This document shows positions 27,183-35,899 of a stretch of 64,000 bases of DNA, in pieces. This stretch comes from JBCBRD01 sp039819785 (lineage in GTDB: Bacteria; Pseudomonadota; Alphaproteobacteria; Rhizobiales; Hyphomicrobiaceae): the NCBI GenBank assembly GCA_039819785.1, contig JBCBRH010000013.1:27983-91982 (forward strand). Reading direction: 5' to 3'. The notes beneath the pieces were generated by a model, which had not been told where the DNA came from, searched no databases, and worked only from the letters and a program-made list of their open reading frames with translations. How positions within the stretch are numbered: the first letter of the stretch is position 1; the number at the start of each line of letters is the position of its first letter. The position numbers and the translations under genes were made by a program.

Positions 27183-28005
27183 ACAGGAAACCCCACAAAC
27201 AACCGAAACAGGTGTTGAGGCCAAGCCGCCTGCGCAAAGCCTCATCAGACAGCGGTTCGAAGAAGCGTTGCTTGCAGTGATGCTACTCACGCGCATCCCG
27301 CTTCCCCCTGTCGATATAAAAACGCGCGCCAACCTCGCGTCTTCGGTTTGGGCTTTTCCACTGGTCGGCAGCAGCATTGGTTGTGTTGGGGCATTGGCCG
27401 TCTGGTTGGCACAGTCAGCGACGCTGGGTCCGTGGCCAGCGGCTGTCATCGCAATCGGCATCATGATTATGCTCACCGGCGCATTCCACGAAGATGGCTT
27501 GGCGGATTTCTGGGATGGGATCGGTGGGGGGCGGACCAAGTCGAAGAAGCTGGCCATCATGCGCGACAGCCAGATTGGGACATACGGCGTCTTGGCCCTC
27601 ATACTGGCCGTTGCTTCAACAGGTTCGGCCATTGCACAACTGAGTTCCTCGCCCTCTCAACAACCGGTCACAGCAGGTCTCATTCTGGCCGGCAGCCTGT
27701 CGCGCGCAGCCATTCTTTTGCCGCTGCATATCTTGAAACCAGCCAGACAGGATGGCTTGGCTGCCTCCCTGGCCCCGCCGTCCTGGGCCATGACGGCTTT
27801 CGTCAGCCTCACCGTGATCGCCGTTGGTGGTCTGTTGGTGGACCTGCAGACGTTATTGGTATGTGTTTTGGTTGGGACCATCGGCGCCCTGGGCATCACC
27901 GGTCTTGCATCCAGATACCTGGGCGGACACACCGGCGACGTTCTCGGCGCTGTCGTCGTAACAACTTTCAGTGCGGTGTTGCTCACTGCGGCGGCATGTT
28001 TGTAA
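27172..28005 (+). CDS. cobS: Adenosylcobinamide-GDP ribazoletransferase (cobalamin synthase)
   Basis: About 277 aa from the GTG at 27172, which overlaps the cobT stop by 11 bp; the frame is open further upstream inside cobT. Inner-membrane enzyme that joins adenosylcobinamide-GDP and alpha-ribazole. The metal-binding signature is GAFHEDGLADFWDGIGGGRT, then MRDSQIGTYG; several hydrophobic segments and RYLGGHTGDVLGA follow, all CobS-typical. Confidence 0.92.
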   Translation: MSPEQETPQTTETGVEAKPPAQSLIRQRFEEALLAVMLLTRIPLPPVDIKTRANLASSVWAFPLVGSSIGCVGALAVWLAQSATLGPWPAAVIAIGIMIMLTGAFHEDGLADFWDGIGGGRTKSKKLAIMRDSQIGTYGVLALILAVASTGSAIAQLSSSPSQQPVTAGLILAGSLSRAAILLPLHILKPARQDGLAASLAPPSWAMTAFVSLTVIAVGGLLVDLQTLLVCVLVGTIGALGITGLASRYLGGHTGDVLGAVVVTTFSAVLLTAAACL

Positions 28006-28059
28006 ACGCAGGATACGGCGCTCAGTCGCTGGGCTCACGCGAAGGAAATCTGGAACCAG

Positions 28060-28641
28060 ATGACACCAGCACCGCGCATCTTGATGATCCGGCACACGCG
28101 GGTCTGCGACAGTCTCAAAGGCCTATGTTATGGCGCGACAGACGTCGCCCTCTCAAAAGATGCCGACACCGAAATGGACGCGGTCTGCCAAGCCCTCACA
28201 TCGAAACTGCCTGCCGACATCGAACTTACCGTCGTCCACTCGGGCCTCAGTCGCGCAGCCCGTCTTGCCGAAAAAATTTCAAACACCTTCAAGACACGGG
28301 AACCAGCCGTTGATCCGCGCATCCAAGAGATGAATTTTGGTGAATGGGAACTGAAATCCTGGCAGGGCATTTTCCTGAGTGTCGGGCACCGTATGTCTGA
28401 CATGATCCACAAGCCCGAAACGTATGCACCACCGGGCGGTGAAACAGCCCATGCTGTGCGAGATCGTGTTCTGGCTTGGTACAATGACGCGACGGCAAAA
28501 ACCCCGCCGGGCGTCCTGACCATTGCGGTGTCACATGGCGGTCCGATTGCTGCTTTACGAGGCACGCTGGCGGAGCAATCCGCGATGGAATGGCCAAAAC
28601 TGATCCCGGCCTATGGAGAAATCATCGACCCGACCCCATAG
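28060..28641 (+). CDS. cobC: Histidine phosphatase, probable alpha-ribazole phosphatase
   Basis: 193 aa phosphoglycerate-mutase-like enzyme. The phosphohistidine motif is RHTRV (RHG normally; T here), followed by LCYGATDVALS, EMNFGEWELKSW and SHGGPIAAL. The CYG-x-TD signature and position after cobS support CobC, removing the 5'-phosphate from alpha-ribazole-phosphate. A generic phosphatase cannot be excluded. Confidence 0.85.
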   Translation: MTPAPRILMIRHTRVCDSLKGLCYGATDVALSKDADTEMDAVCQALTSKLPADIELTVVHSGLSRAARLAEKISNTFKTREPAVDPRIQEMNFGEWELKSWQGIFLSVGHRMSDMIHKPETYAPPGGETAHAVRDRVLAWYNDATAKTPPGVLTIAVSHGGPIAALRGTLAEQSAMEWPKLIPAYGEIIDPTP

Positions 28642-28968
28642 TTACAAATCATGGACCAGAGCGCTAAGCGGGACGGTGAAAACCGCGCAGAAAATCAGCA
28701 CACATTCTTGTGACTTCATCAGACTGCCCCAAGACGACCGGTTGAACTTCGGATAATCACAAAAAGCTTCAGTCGATTGGTCAGGACAGCGCCTGCGATC
28801 GTTGTGATGTCAGGATGATAACGACGCGACTCACAGTTTGGGTGAACAATCCGCGAAAACCCCGCCAGAGGGTGCCAGTGCCACGACCTAACCAGTGCCA
28901 CGGCCTAATAAGGCACACGTTTCCAAAGACAGAACGCAAATCACAAGCAGAATAAAAGGGGCCTCCCG
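28642..28968. other. Intergenic region upstream of the molybdenum hydroxylase operon
   Basis: 327 bp without a supported gene. Its notable content is a tandem 17-bp repeat at 28875-28908. The promoter of the downstream operon is expected here. Confidence 0.45.
28875..28908. repeat. Tandem 17-bp direct repeat
   Basis: CCAGTGCCACGACCTAA (28875-28891) is followed at once by CCAGTGCCACGGCCTAA (28892-28908), one mismatch. It ends 60 bp before the small subunit start, so it lies in the promoter or leader. A regulator-binding role is possible. Confidence 0.6.
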
Positions 28969-29427
28969 ATGAGCCAGTTTGAACTTCGCGTAAATGGCAA
29001 GACGCACACCGTTGATGTTGACGCCGACAAGCCGCTGCTCTGGGTCCTCCGGGAAGACCTGAAGCTCATTGGTACCAAATTCGGATGTGGCGTGGCCCAG
29101 TGTGGCGCATGTACAGTTCACATTGATGGTCAGCCCCAGAGAACCTGCGTGCTCCCAGTCGAAGCCGCAACCGGTTTTGAAATCACCACCATCGAGGGGC
29201 TTTCCGGTAAAGAGGCGGAGGCCATTCAAGCGGCATGGACCGAGATCGATGTTCCACAATGCGGCTACTGCCAATCGGGTCAGATCATGTCCGCCGTGGC
29301 ACTCCTCACTGAAACGCCGAAACCAACCGACGCCGATATCGATGCAGCCATGACCGGCAACATCTGCCGTTGTGCCACCTACGTTAAAATCCGCCAGGGC
29401 ATCAAAGACGCAAGCCAGAAGATCTGA
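28969..29427 (+). CDS. [2Fe-2S] subunit of xanthine-oxidase-family hydroxylase (IorA-like)
   Basis: 152 aa. The N-terminal plant-type [2Fe-2S] site is GCGVAQCGACTVHIDG with a later RTC; the C-terminal helical [2Fe-2S] site is CGYCQSGQIM and NICRCATY. It passes electrons from the molybdenum subunit encoded next. Size and lack of a FAD subunit gene match isoquinoline 1-oxidoreductase/aldehyde oxidoreductase small subunits. Confidence 0.92.
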   Translation: MSQFELRVNGKTHTVDVDADKPLLWVLREDLKLIGTKFGCGVAQCGACTVHIDGQPQRTCVLPVEAATGFEITTIEGLSGKEAEAIQAAWTEIDVPQCGYCQSGQIMSAVALLTETPKPTDADIDAAMTGNICRCATYVKIRQGIKDASQKI

Positions 29428-29552
29428 TCTGAGGATTGCAGGCGGCGGATGATCATGGGCCGGAGTGATGTTGCCGACCCACAACGTCCCCAATCCGTAG
29501 ACCAGCCCCCTGCACTCAGAATTCCAGCGACACAATCATTCACACTCTTTCC

Positions 29553-31913
29553 ATGACCGACGAGGCGCCCGACATGACAACGCATCTCACCCCACGCAAC
29601 CCAAAGCTGACCGCCGAACACGACGTGGCGACACCTGGCGGCCCCGCCAGCGCAGGCAGCCCGACCATCGCGGACAGTATGGCCGCGGCATTTGCCGCAA
29701 AGCACGCAGCCGCACCAAGCGCCGCCATCCTCGCCAACCCAAACCGCAGAACCGTGTTACAAGGTGCTGCGAGCATCGGCGGCGGTCTGTTGATCGGGCT
29801 GCAACTTCCCGGCAAGGCACGCGCTGAGTCCGGTGCCGCAGCCGTCATCAAGGGCAACGGCACAGCAGGGACATTCGCGCCCAACGCGTTTGTTCGCATC
29901 GCGCCAGACAGCACGGTAACGGTCTTGATCAAACACATCGAATTCGGTCAGGGCACATACACTGGTCTATCGACGCTCGTCGCCGATGAACTGGATGCCG
30001 ACTGGGCGCAGATGCGTGCAGAACATGCACCTGCCAATGATGCGCTCTACAAGAACTTCGCCTTCGGCCTCCAGGGCACCGGTGGGTCCACCGCGATTGC
30101 CAACGCACATGAACAGATGCGTAAAGCAGGTGCCGCGGCAAAAGCGATGTTGGTGGAGGCAGCCGCTACTGCCTGGGGCGTTCCAGCTGGCGAAATCACC
30201 GTATCTAAAGGCCAGTTGAAGCATCCAGGAAGTGGCAAGGTCGGTACCTTCGGTGAATTTGCCGACGCCGCCGCTGCGCTGACCCCGCCATCGGACGTGA
30301 AGCTGAAAACACCTGACCAATTCACGTTGATTGGGACAGACGTCCCAAAACTCGACACGAAATCCAAGACCACCGGCACGGCAACCTTTACATTGGATGT
30401 CGTTCGCGATGGCATGCTGACGGTTTTGCTGGCCCGCCCGCCACGCTTTGGCGCAAAACCGAAGTCCGTTGACGACACAGAGGCGCTTAAGGTCAACGGC
30501 GTGGTCGACGTTAAAACGCTGCCGCGTGGCATCGCCGTCTACGCAAAGGACTTCTGGGCGGCCAAGAAAGGCCGCGACGCCCTCGTGATCGAATGGGCCA
30601 ACGAAGGCACCGAGGCGCGCTCGTCCGCGCAACTCATTGCAGAATACAGAGAAAAGGCGAAGTCACCCGGCCTCATTGCCCGCAACGATGGCGACGTCGC
30701 TGGTACACTGGACAAAGCCGACCGCAAGGTCGAAGCCGAATATGTCTTCCCCTTCCTCGCCCATGCCCCCATGGAGCCACTCGACTACGTGATTGAGAAA
30801 TCACAAGACGGTAAGATCGAGGTCTGGGGCGGTGCGCAATTCCCAACAGCGGACCAAGGTGCCATCGCACAAATCCTTGGCGTCAGGCCAGAAGACGTGA
30901 CCGTCAACACCATGTTGGCCGGCGGCAGCTTCGGCCGCAGGGCAACCCCGGTTGCAGACATCGCCAGCGAAGCGGCGACCGCGTTCAAGGCGCGTGGCAC
31001 CGAACCACTGAAAATAGTTTGGACACGCGAAGACGACATCCAGAACGGCTACTACCGCCCACTCACGGTCCACCGTTTGGCTGCAAGCCTTGATGGTGAT
31101 GGGAACATTACTGCTTGGGACGAAACCATCGCCACGCAATCGATTGTCAAGGGCACGGCCTTTGAAATGATGATGAAGGACGGCATCGACCCGACAACGG
31201 TCGAGGGCGCGAAAGACCTGCCATACAACATCCCGAACACCCGGGTTTCAGTCCACAACATGGAAGCCGGTATTCCTCCGCTCTGGTGGCGCGCCGTCGG
31301 CCACACGCACACGGCCTATGCAACGGAAGTCTTCCTGGATGAGTTGCTCGAAGCGACCGGCAAAGATCCCGTGCAGGCGCGGCTGGATATGCTGGGTGAC
31401 AAGCACCCCCGCCTCACTGGTGTTTTGACAGCAGCAGCCAAGGCAGCCGATTGGGGCTCGCCTATGCCCGAAGGTCGTGCGCGCGGTGTATCCCTCCACA
31501 AGTCCTTCAACAGCTATGTGGCTCAGATCGCCGAGGTGTCTGAAGGTGACGAAGCCGGCATCCCCAAAGTCCATAAGATGTGGTGTGCGATCGACTGCGG
31601 GTTGGCCGTCAACCCGAATGTCATCAAGGCGCAGATGGAAGGCGGCCTGGGATACGGCCTGGGCCATGCGCTGTATGGTGAGATCAACATCGACAATGGG
31701 ACGGTGACAGAAGCCAACTTCGACAGCTATCGCTCGTTGCGGATCAACGAGATGCCCGACGTTGAAGTCGTCATCGTGCCATCTGACGAGGCCCCAACAG
31801 GTGTCGGCGAGCCTGCGACCCCGCCTGCACCCGCAGCCGTGGCAAATGCCTGGGCGACGTTGACGGGCAAACGTGTCCGCCAACTGCCCTTCTCGCGCAC
31901 GGGCGATGCGTAA
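29553..31913 (+). CDS. Molybdopterin-binding subunit of xanthine-oxidase-family hydroxylase (IorB-like)
   Basis: 786 aa. A Tat-type signal is present (NPNRRTVLQGAASIGGGLLI, then PGKARA), preceded by a ~65-residue n-region; the start could also be the ATG at 29574. The Mo-pterin domains show IEFGQGTYTGLSTLVADELD, LAHAPMEPLDYV, AGGSFGRRATP, WWRAVGHTHTAYATEVFLDE and the C-terminal GVGEPATPPAPAAVANA with the catalytic glutamate region. Probably periplasmic, oxidising an aldehyde or N-heterocycle; the substrate is unknown. A maturation factor (XdhC type) is not seen nearby. Confidence 0.9.
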   Translation: MTDEAPDMTTHLTPRNPKLTAEHDVATPGGPASAGSPTIADSMAAAFAAKHAAAPSAAILANPNRRTVLQGAASIGGGLLIGLQLPGKARAESGAAAVIKGNGTAGTFAPNAFVRIAPDSTVTVLIKHIEFGQGTYTGLSTLVADELDADWAQMRAEHAPANDALYKNFAFGLQGTGGSTAIANAHEQMRKAGAAAKAMLVEAAATAWGVPAGEITVSKGQLKHPGSGKVGTFGEFADAAAALTPPSDVKLKTPDQFTLIGTDVPKLDTKSKTTGTATFTLDVVRDGMLTVLLARPPRFGAKPKSVDDTEALKVNGVVDVKTLPRGIAVYAKDFWAAKKGRDALVIEWANEGTEARSSAQLIAEYREKAKSPGLIARNDGDVAGTLDKADRKVEAEYVFPFLAHAPMEPLDYVIEKSQDGKIEVWGGAQFPTADQGAIAQILGVRPEDVTVNTMLAGGSFGRRATPVADIASEAATAFKARGTEPLKIVWTREDDIQNGYYRPLTVHRLAASLDGDGNITAWDETIATQSIVKGTAFEMMMKDGIDPTTVEGAKDLPYNIPNTRVSVHNMEAGIPPLWWRAVGHTHTAYATEVFLDELLEATGKDPVQARLDMLGDKHPRLTGVLTAAAKAADWGSPMPEGRARGVSLHKSFNSYVAQIAEVSEGDEAGIPKVHKMWCAIDCGLAVNPNVIKAQMEGGLGYGLGHALYGEINIDNGTVTEANFDSYRSLRINEMPDVEVVIVPSDEAPTGVGEPATPPAPAAVANAWATLTGKRVRQLPFSRTGDA

Positions 31914-31931
31914 ACGGCATCGAAACACGAA

Positions 31932-31967
31932 CGACCGGCGGGCCGGAGGTCATCTCCGTGCCCGTCG
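31932..31967. terminator. Possible bidirectional hairpin between convergent genes
   Basis: An imperfect GC-rich hairpin centred on GGAG-gtcat-CTCC with outer GGGC/GCCC pairs. It sits between the stop of the hydroxylase large subunit and the stop of the leftward kinase. No T-tract in either direction. Confidence 0.3.
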
Positions 31968-33239
31968 CTAAATCGCCAGCGTCACGACAACCCGGTTGAT
32001 CCGTCCGTCAATGCCTGGTGCGAAGGCCGCCGTCCCGTTGTGCTGGGCTGCGATCTGGCGAACCAGCGCAAGTCCAAGTCCAGAGCCACGCTCCCGTCCG
32101 CGAGATGATCCGCGGTGGAATGGCTCAAACACCCGCTCCGCATCCTCGCTCCCAAGACCCGGACCATGATCGGTGACGCTCAAACGCGCCACTGACGACG
32201 ATCCCGGAACCCGGTCCAGCTTAACCTCGATCGGCGCCTTGCCATGTCGTTTGGCGTTTTCCAGCAGGTTGCGGATGAGGCGCCGCAGGAGCTGCGGATC
32301 ACCACGCATTAACGTGGGAACACCATCCAGATCGCAGTCGGTGTACCGCGCCGCTTCCTCGGCCACCAGCGCAAGCAGATCGACATCCTCCCGCACATCA
32401 CTGCGAACACCGGCATCCAATCGGCTCAGCAGCAAGATCTCCTCGATCATCTCGTCAAGCTCGCCGATATCCTTTTCAAGCTCGCTGCGAACCCGTGGGT
32501 TCGTCTCGTCCTGGATCAGTTCAAGCGCAAGACGAATGCGGGCAAGCGGTGTGCGCAACTCGTGCGAGGCATTGGCAAGCAGCAGTCGATGCGAAGCCAC
32601 GAGGGTTTCAATCCGTTCTGCCGAGCTATTGAAACTGTTGGCCAAAGCGGCGATTTCATCGCGCCCTTGCACGTCGACCCGTGCACCCAGATCACCACGC
32701 CCAAGCTTCTCGACACCCGTTTGCAGAGTTTCCAGACGGCGCGTCAGCCCGCGAACCACCGGCCAAGCGCAAAGCCCGACGATGAGAGCCACAACGCCGA
32801 GAAAGAAAATCAATCTCAGCCCCGGTCGGGGTGGGCCGCGCCTGCGCGATTGGGAGACAAGCCAGCGCCCGTCGGGAAGCTGCAAGGCCCAGGCAAATTT
32901 CCGCCGCCGAAACATAAACCCGCTTTCGTCTTGAAAGCGCGTCGGCGGCAAAACGGACCGGTCGCCGGACTGCACGATCAGCTCGCGCATTTCGTTGAAC
33001 AGCGCCATGTCGATATCGAGCTTGCGCGACAGCTGCCGGATCGCATCCTTTTGCTCGGAAAGCGGCGCATCCGGTCCAGGAACAGCAGCCGCGGCAAACT
33101 CCGCGGCCACACCGAACGCTTCAGCTGTCGGTCCCCGGTTCAGCGCAACCCGCCAAGCCACACTCGCCAGCCCCACGACAACGATCAGGATGATGATAAT
33201 GGTCAGATAGATTTGGTGGGAGAGCCGCCTGAGGCGCAT
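31968..33239 (-). CDS. Sensor histidine kinase (CpxA-like)
   Basis: 423 aa. An N-terminal membrane segment (IYLTIIIILIVVVGLASVAW), a ~110-residue periplasmic sensor, and a second segment (LIFFLGVVALIVGLCAWPVV) are followed by HAMP. The phosphoacceptor is in NASHELRTPLARIRLAL; the ATPase has NLLENAKRHG (N box), DHGPGLG (G1) and GSGLGLALVRQIAAQHNG (G2). It lies 75 bp after the cognate regulator gene. The partner genes suggest envelope or metal stress sensing. Confidence 0.9.
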   Translation of the reverse strand: MRLRRLSHQIYLTIIIILIVVVGLASVAWRVALNRGPTAEAFGVAAEFAAAAVPGPDAPLSEQKDAIRQLSRKLDIDMALFNEMRELIVQSGDRSVLPPTRFQDESGFMFRRRKFAWALQLPDGRWLVSQSRRRGPPRPGLRLIFFLGVVALIVGLCAWPVVRGLTRRLETLQTGVEKLGRGDLGARVDVQGRDEIAALANSFNSSAERIETLVASHRLLLANASHELRTPLARIRLALELIQDETNPRVRSELEKDIGELDEMIEEILLLSRLDAGVRSDVREDVDLLALVAEEAARYTDCDLDGVPTLMRGDPQLLRRLIRNLLENAKRHGKAPIEVKLDRVPGSSSVARLSVTDHGPGLGSEDAERVFEPFHRGSSRGRERGSGLGLALVRQIAAQHNGTAAFAPGIDGRINRVVVTLAI

Positions 33240-33314
33240 GAACGTCGCTCCTGAAATGACGAAAGCGTTGTGACGGCCATCCAGCCGGTACCGGCGGTAG
33301 GCTTATGAAACGTC

Positions 33315-34001
33315 TCAGTCCTGATTTTTCGCAAACACATATCCAGCGCCGCGCACAGTGATGATGCGCCGTGGGTTCTTCGGATCGTCTTCGATCGCCT
33401 GACGAATGCGCGAGATGTGCACATCAATAGACCGGTCGAATGTTTCGAGGCTGTCTCCACGTACAAGATCCATGATCTGTTCGCGGCTTTGAACACGCCC
33501 GGCATGTTCGGCAAGCGCCAGCAGCAGATCGTATTGATGCCCCGTGATGGCGCACATCTCACCATCCAGCCGCACCGACCGGGCGCCACGATCAATCTCC
33601 AGCTTCCCAAATCGAAGGACGTCGCTGGGCATGTCATTTGTGGCCCGCCGCAGGATTGCATTGAGGCGGGCGAGAAGCTCACGCGGTTCGAACGGTTTGG
33701 GCAGGTAATCATCCGCGCCAAGTTCGAGGCCGACAATCCGGTCCATGGCGTCGCCGCGCGCGGTCAGCATCAACACCGGCGTGTTGTCGGTCGCGCGAAC
33801 CTTGCGGCAGATATCCAGTCCGTCCATGTCCGGCAGCATGAGATCGAGGATCAGCGCGTCGACCGGGTGGCGCTCGCGATAGGCAAGCCCTTCAGCGCCG
33901 GTCATCGCATGGTGAACGCGAAATCCAGCGCTTTCTAGGTATTCACGCACCATCGCGCCAAGGCGTTCATCGTCTTCAATCAGAAGAATATCTTTAGACA
34001 C
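33315..34001 (-). CDS. OmpR-family response regulator (CpxR-like)
   Basis: 228 aa from the GTG at 34001, which puts the receiver domain (DILLIEDDERLG) right at the N-terminus; a longer frame to 34109 adds non-homologous residues. The phosphorylated aspartate is in LILDLMLPDMDG, the switch lysine in DDYLPKPFEPREL. The winged-helix domain ends ETFDRSIDVHISRIRQAIE ... TVRGAGYVF. Paired with the kinase downstream; the Spy-like gene is 144 bp upstream on the same strand. Confidence 0.92.
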   Translation of the reverse strand: MSKDILLIEDDERLGAMVREYLESAGFRVHHAMTGAEGLAYRERHPVDALILDLMLPDMDGLDICRKVRATDNTPVLMLTARGDAMDRIVGLELGADDYLPKPFEPRELLARLNAILRRATNDMPSDVLRFGKLEIDRGARSVRLDGEMCAITGHQYDLLLALAEHAGRVQSREQIMDLVRGDSLETFDRSIDVHISRIRQAIEDDPKNPRRIITVRGAGYVFAKNQD

Positions 34002-34145
34002 CAACGCCCCTCGATCGGTTGAAAGACACATGAATTGGCGCGGCCACCGACAAAGTAAACCGCGCCAGTATTTCCGCATCCAGGTTATAGAGCGCGGCCT
34101 GGATGCCATTTCAAGTCAGCGCAACTCAAGTCAGCGCACCGCTGA

Positions 34146-34772
34146 TCAGTCCCGCGGTCCACGCCACCAGCTGCGCAGTTCCCGCCACGATTTCACACGC
34201 TCGCCAAGGTCTGCGCGTTGCTCGGGCGTCATGGTTTCAGCCGCATCAGCCAGCGCCGTTGTCATGCGCTTGGTCGCCTCCTCGGCTTTTGCCATTTGGG
34301 CAGCCCGCAGGGTTTCCAGCTTGGCCCGGTCGACTGTATCAGATGTGAGGATATCGATGGCTTGCTGCCTTGCCGTCTTCATGTCCCGGCGAAGCGGGTA
34401 GACATCCTTAACCACCTCAGCCGCGATGGTTCTGAACTTTTCAGTTTGTTCAGGCGTGGCATCGACGGCGGCCGCCAGATGCCGGGCCATTCTGATCGCC
34501 CGCCGTTCAGCACGCTCCTCGCTCATGCCACCGCGTCCGAAAAAGCCGCCACCGAAATGCGCCTTGTGATGGGCTCCCGGCCCACCGAAGTGATGCCCGC
34601 CGCCAAATCCACCGAATCCATGCGCATGAAGTGTCGCCTGACCGATGCCAACGGCGGCGAGGCCTGCGACACCGAGCAGTCCGCCGATGAGAAGGAGGCG
34701 TCTGCGGCGTTTTTTCGGTGGCGCTTTGGCTGGTTCGTTGTTTGGTGTGGGGGTGTCTGTGGTCTCGTTCAT
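34146..34772 (-). CDS. Spy/CpxP-like periplasmic protein (heavy-metal/stress sensor family)
   Basis: 208 aa from the ATG at 34772 (MNETTDTPTPNNEPAK). A basic stretch KKRRRRLLLIGGLLGVAGLA is a membrane anchor or signal. A glycine/histidine-rich segment (GFGGFGGGHHFGGPGAHH) could bind metal. Helical region ~95-205 has the LTxxQ-like element twice (DATPEQTEKF and TMTPEQRADL), as in Spy/CpxP. Upstream of a CpxRA-like pair, it probably feeds back on the kinase in the periplasm. Confidence 0.8.
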   Translation of the reverse strand: MNETTDTPTPNNEPAKAPPKKRRRRLLLIGGLLGVAGLAAVGIGQATLHAHGFGGFGGGHHFGGPGAHHKAHFGGGFFGRGGMSEERAERRAIRMARHLAAAVDATPEQTEKFRTIAAEVVKDVYPLRRDMKTARQQAIDILTSDTVDRAKLETLRAAQMAKAEEATKRMTTALADAAETMTPEQRADLGERVKSWRELRSWWRGPRD

Positions 34773-35143
34773 CGTGTTCTCCGTTAAATACAAGCTAGAA
34801 CAAGTGACCCGGATCTGCGTTTGTCGTTGCATGTTCGGGCCGTTGATGACGCCACATTCACCAAAGCGCGTTTCACGGTCATCTCCGCGCTGTAAAGTTT
34901 TGTAAACCGAATAAGGCAGCCGTCGCGAACGGACATGACGGCCAGGCCCACAACAGGGGTGCATTCTTGTCCACGGGCGGTTTCTGTGGGCCGTTACCGC
35001 GTGTAGCTCCTACCTGCTCCAGTCCTTGTCTGTGGCCCGTGACCGGGACGAGATGCCTTCACGCGATGCCTTGAACTGGCGAGCAAACTTGACACACTGG
35101 GTGCACTGCCAGACCGCCCTGTAACCGGATCAAAGAGGTCTCA
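34773..35143. other. Divergent regulatory region, Spy-like gene / zinc protease
   Basis: 371 bp that should carry the promoters of both divergent genes. It holds the GTAAA-N5-GTAAA box at 34892-34906. No gene is supported. Confidence 0.5.
34892..34906 (+). promoter_or_regulatory. CpxR-box-like direct repeat
   Basis: GTAAA-gtttt-GTAAA matches the E. coli CpxR consensus GTAAA-N5-GTAAA at every specified position. It lies 120 bp before the Spy-like ATG (leftward) and 238 bp before the zinc protease ATG (rightward). The adjacent OmpR-type regulator is the obvious candidate to bind it; this is inferred. Confidence 0.55.
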
Positions 35144-35830
35144 ATGGCCATTGCCATTATCGCAATATTGATCTTCGTCGCCCTCGCTTTCCTGCCCTCC
35201 TTCTGGGTGCGCCGGGTGATCGAGACACACGGCGGACACCGGGCGGATTTTCCCGGCACCGGCGGCGAATTCGCGCGCCATCTGCTCGATGAGATGAAGC
35301 TGACAAACGTCGCGGTCGAAGAAACCAACATGGGCGACCACTACGACCCGCAGGCCAAGACCGTTCGGCTGCTCCCGCAGCACTACACCGGCAAATCGCT
35401 ATCGGCCGTGGTCATCGCAGCCCACGAAGTCGGCCATGCCATGCAGGATGCAACGCAATACCCGCCCTTGAGCGCCCGCTCCCGCATGGCGAAGATGTCA
35501 GGAACAATTCAGTCGGTGGGTATGGTGGTCATGCTGGCGGCACCCGTAATGGTGTTATTGACGAAAAGCCCCGCTATGGCGTTGTTGAATGTTGCAGGCG
35601 GCGTGATGATCATGGGCTTCACGGTGCTCATTCATGCCGTGACCTTGCCAGTCGAATTCGACGCGAGCTTCAAGCGCGCCCTGCCGGTCCTCAAGGCTGG
35701 CAACTACATCTCAGAACACGACATGAAAAACGCCCGGCAGATTCTATGGGCTGCGGCTCTGACATATGTAGCGGCAGCCGGCATGAGCCTGATCGATATC
35801 GCGCGATGGATCAGGTTCCTCCGCTTCTGA
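35144..35830 (+). CDS. Membrane zinc metallopeptidase, YugP family
   Basis: 228 aa. N-terminal membrane segment (IAIIAILIFVALAFLPSFW), then the protease active site AAHEVGHAMQDA (HExxH form HEVGH), and two or three later hydrophobic segments around MVVMLAAPVMVLL. The middle motif THGGHRADFPGTGGEFAR is family-typical. Substrate unknown. Its position across from a Cpx-like regulon suggests membrane-protein quality control, analogous to HtpX, but it is a different family. Confidence 0.85.
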   Translation: MAIAIIAILIFVALAFLPSFWVRRVIETHGGHRADFPGTGGEFARHLLDEMKLTNVAVEETNMGDHYDPQAKTVRLLPQHYTGKSLSAVVIAAHEVGHAMQDATQYPPLSARSRMAKMSGTIQSVGMVVMLAAPVMVLLTKSPAMALLNVAGGVMIMGFTVLIHAVTLPVEFDASFKRALPVLKAGNYISEHDMKNARQILWAAALTYVAAAGMSLIDIARWIRFLRF

Positions 35831-35899
35831 CCCGTAGCACCTAACGGCCGCCAGCCAATATAGCGCGGCGGAAACATCGCCGGTTCCAAAGGATGCCCC

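Noticed and set aside
27348..28313. 321-codon frame on + overlapping cobS and cobC
   Set aside because: Arg/His/Gly-rich shadow of two recognised genes.
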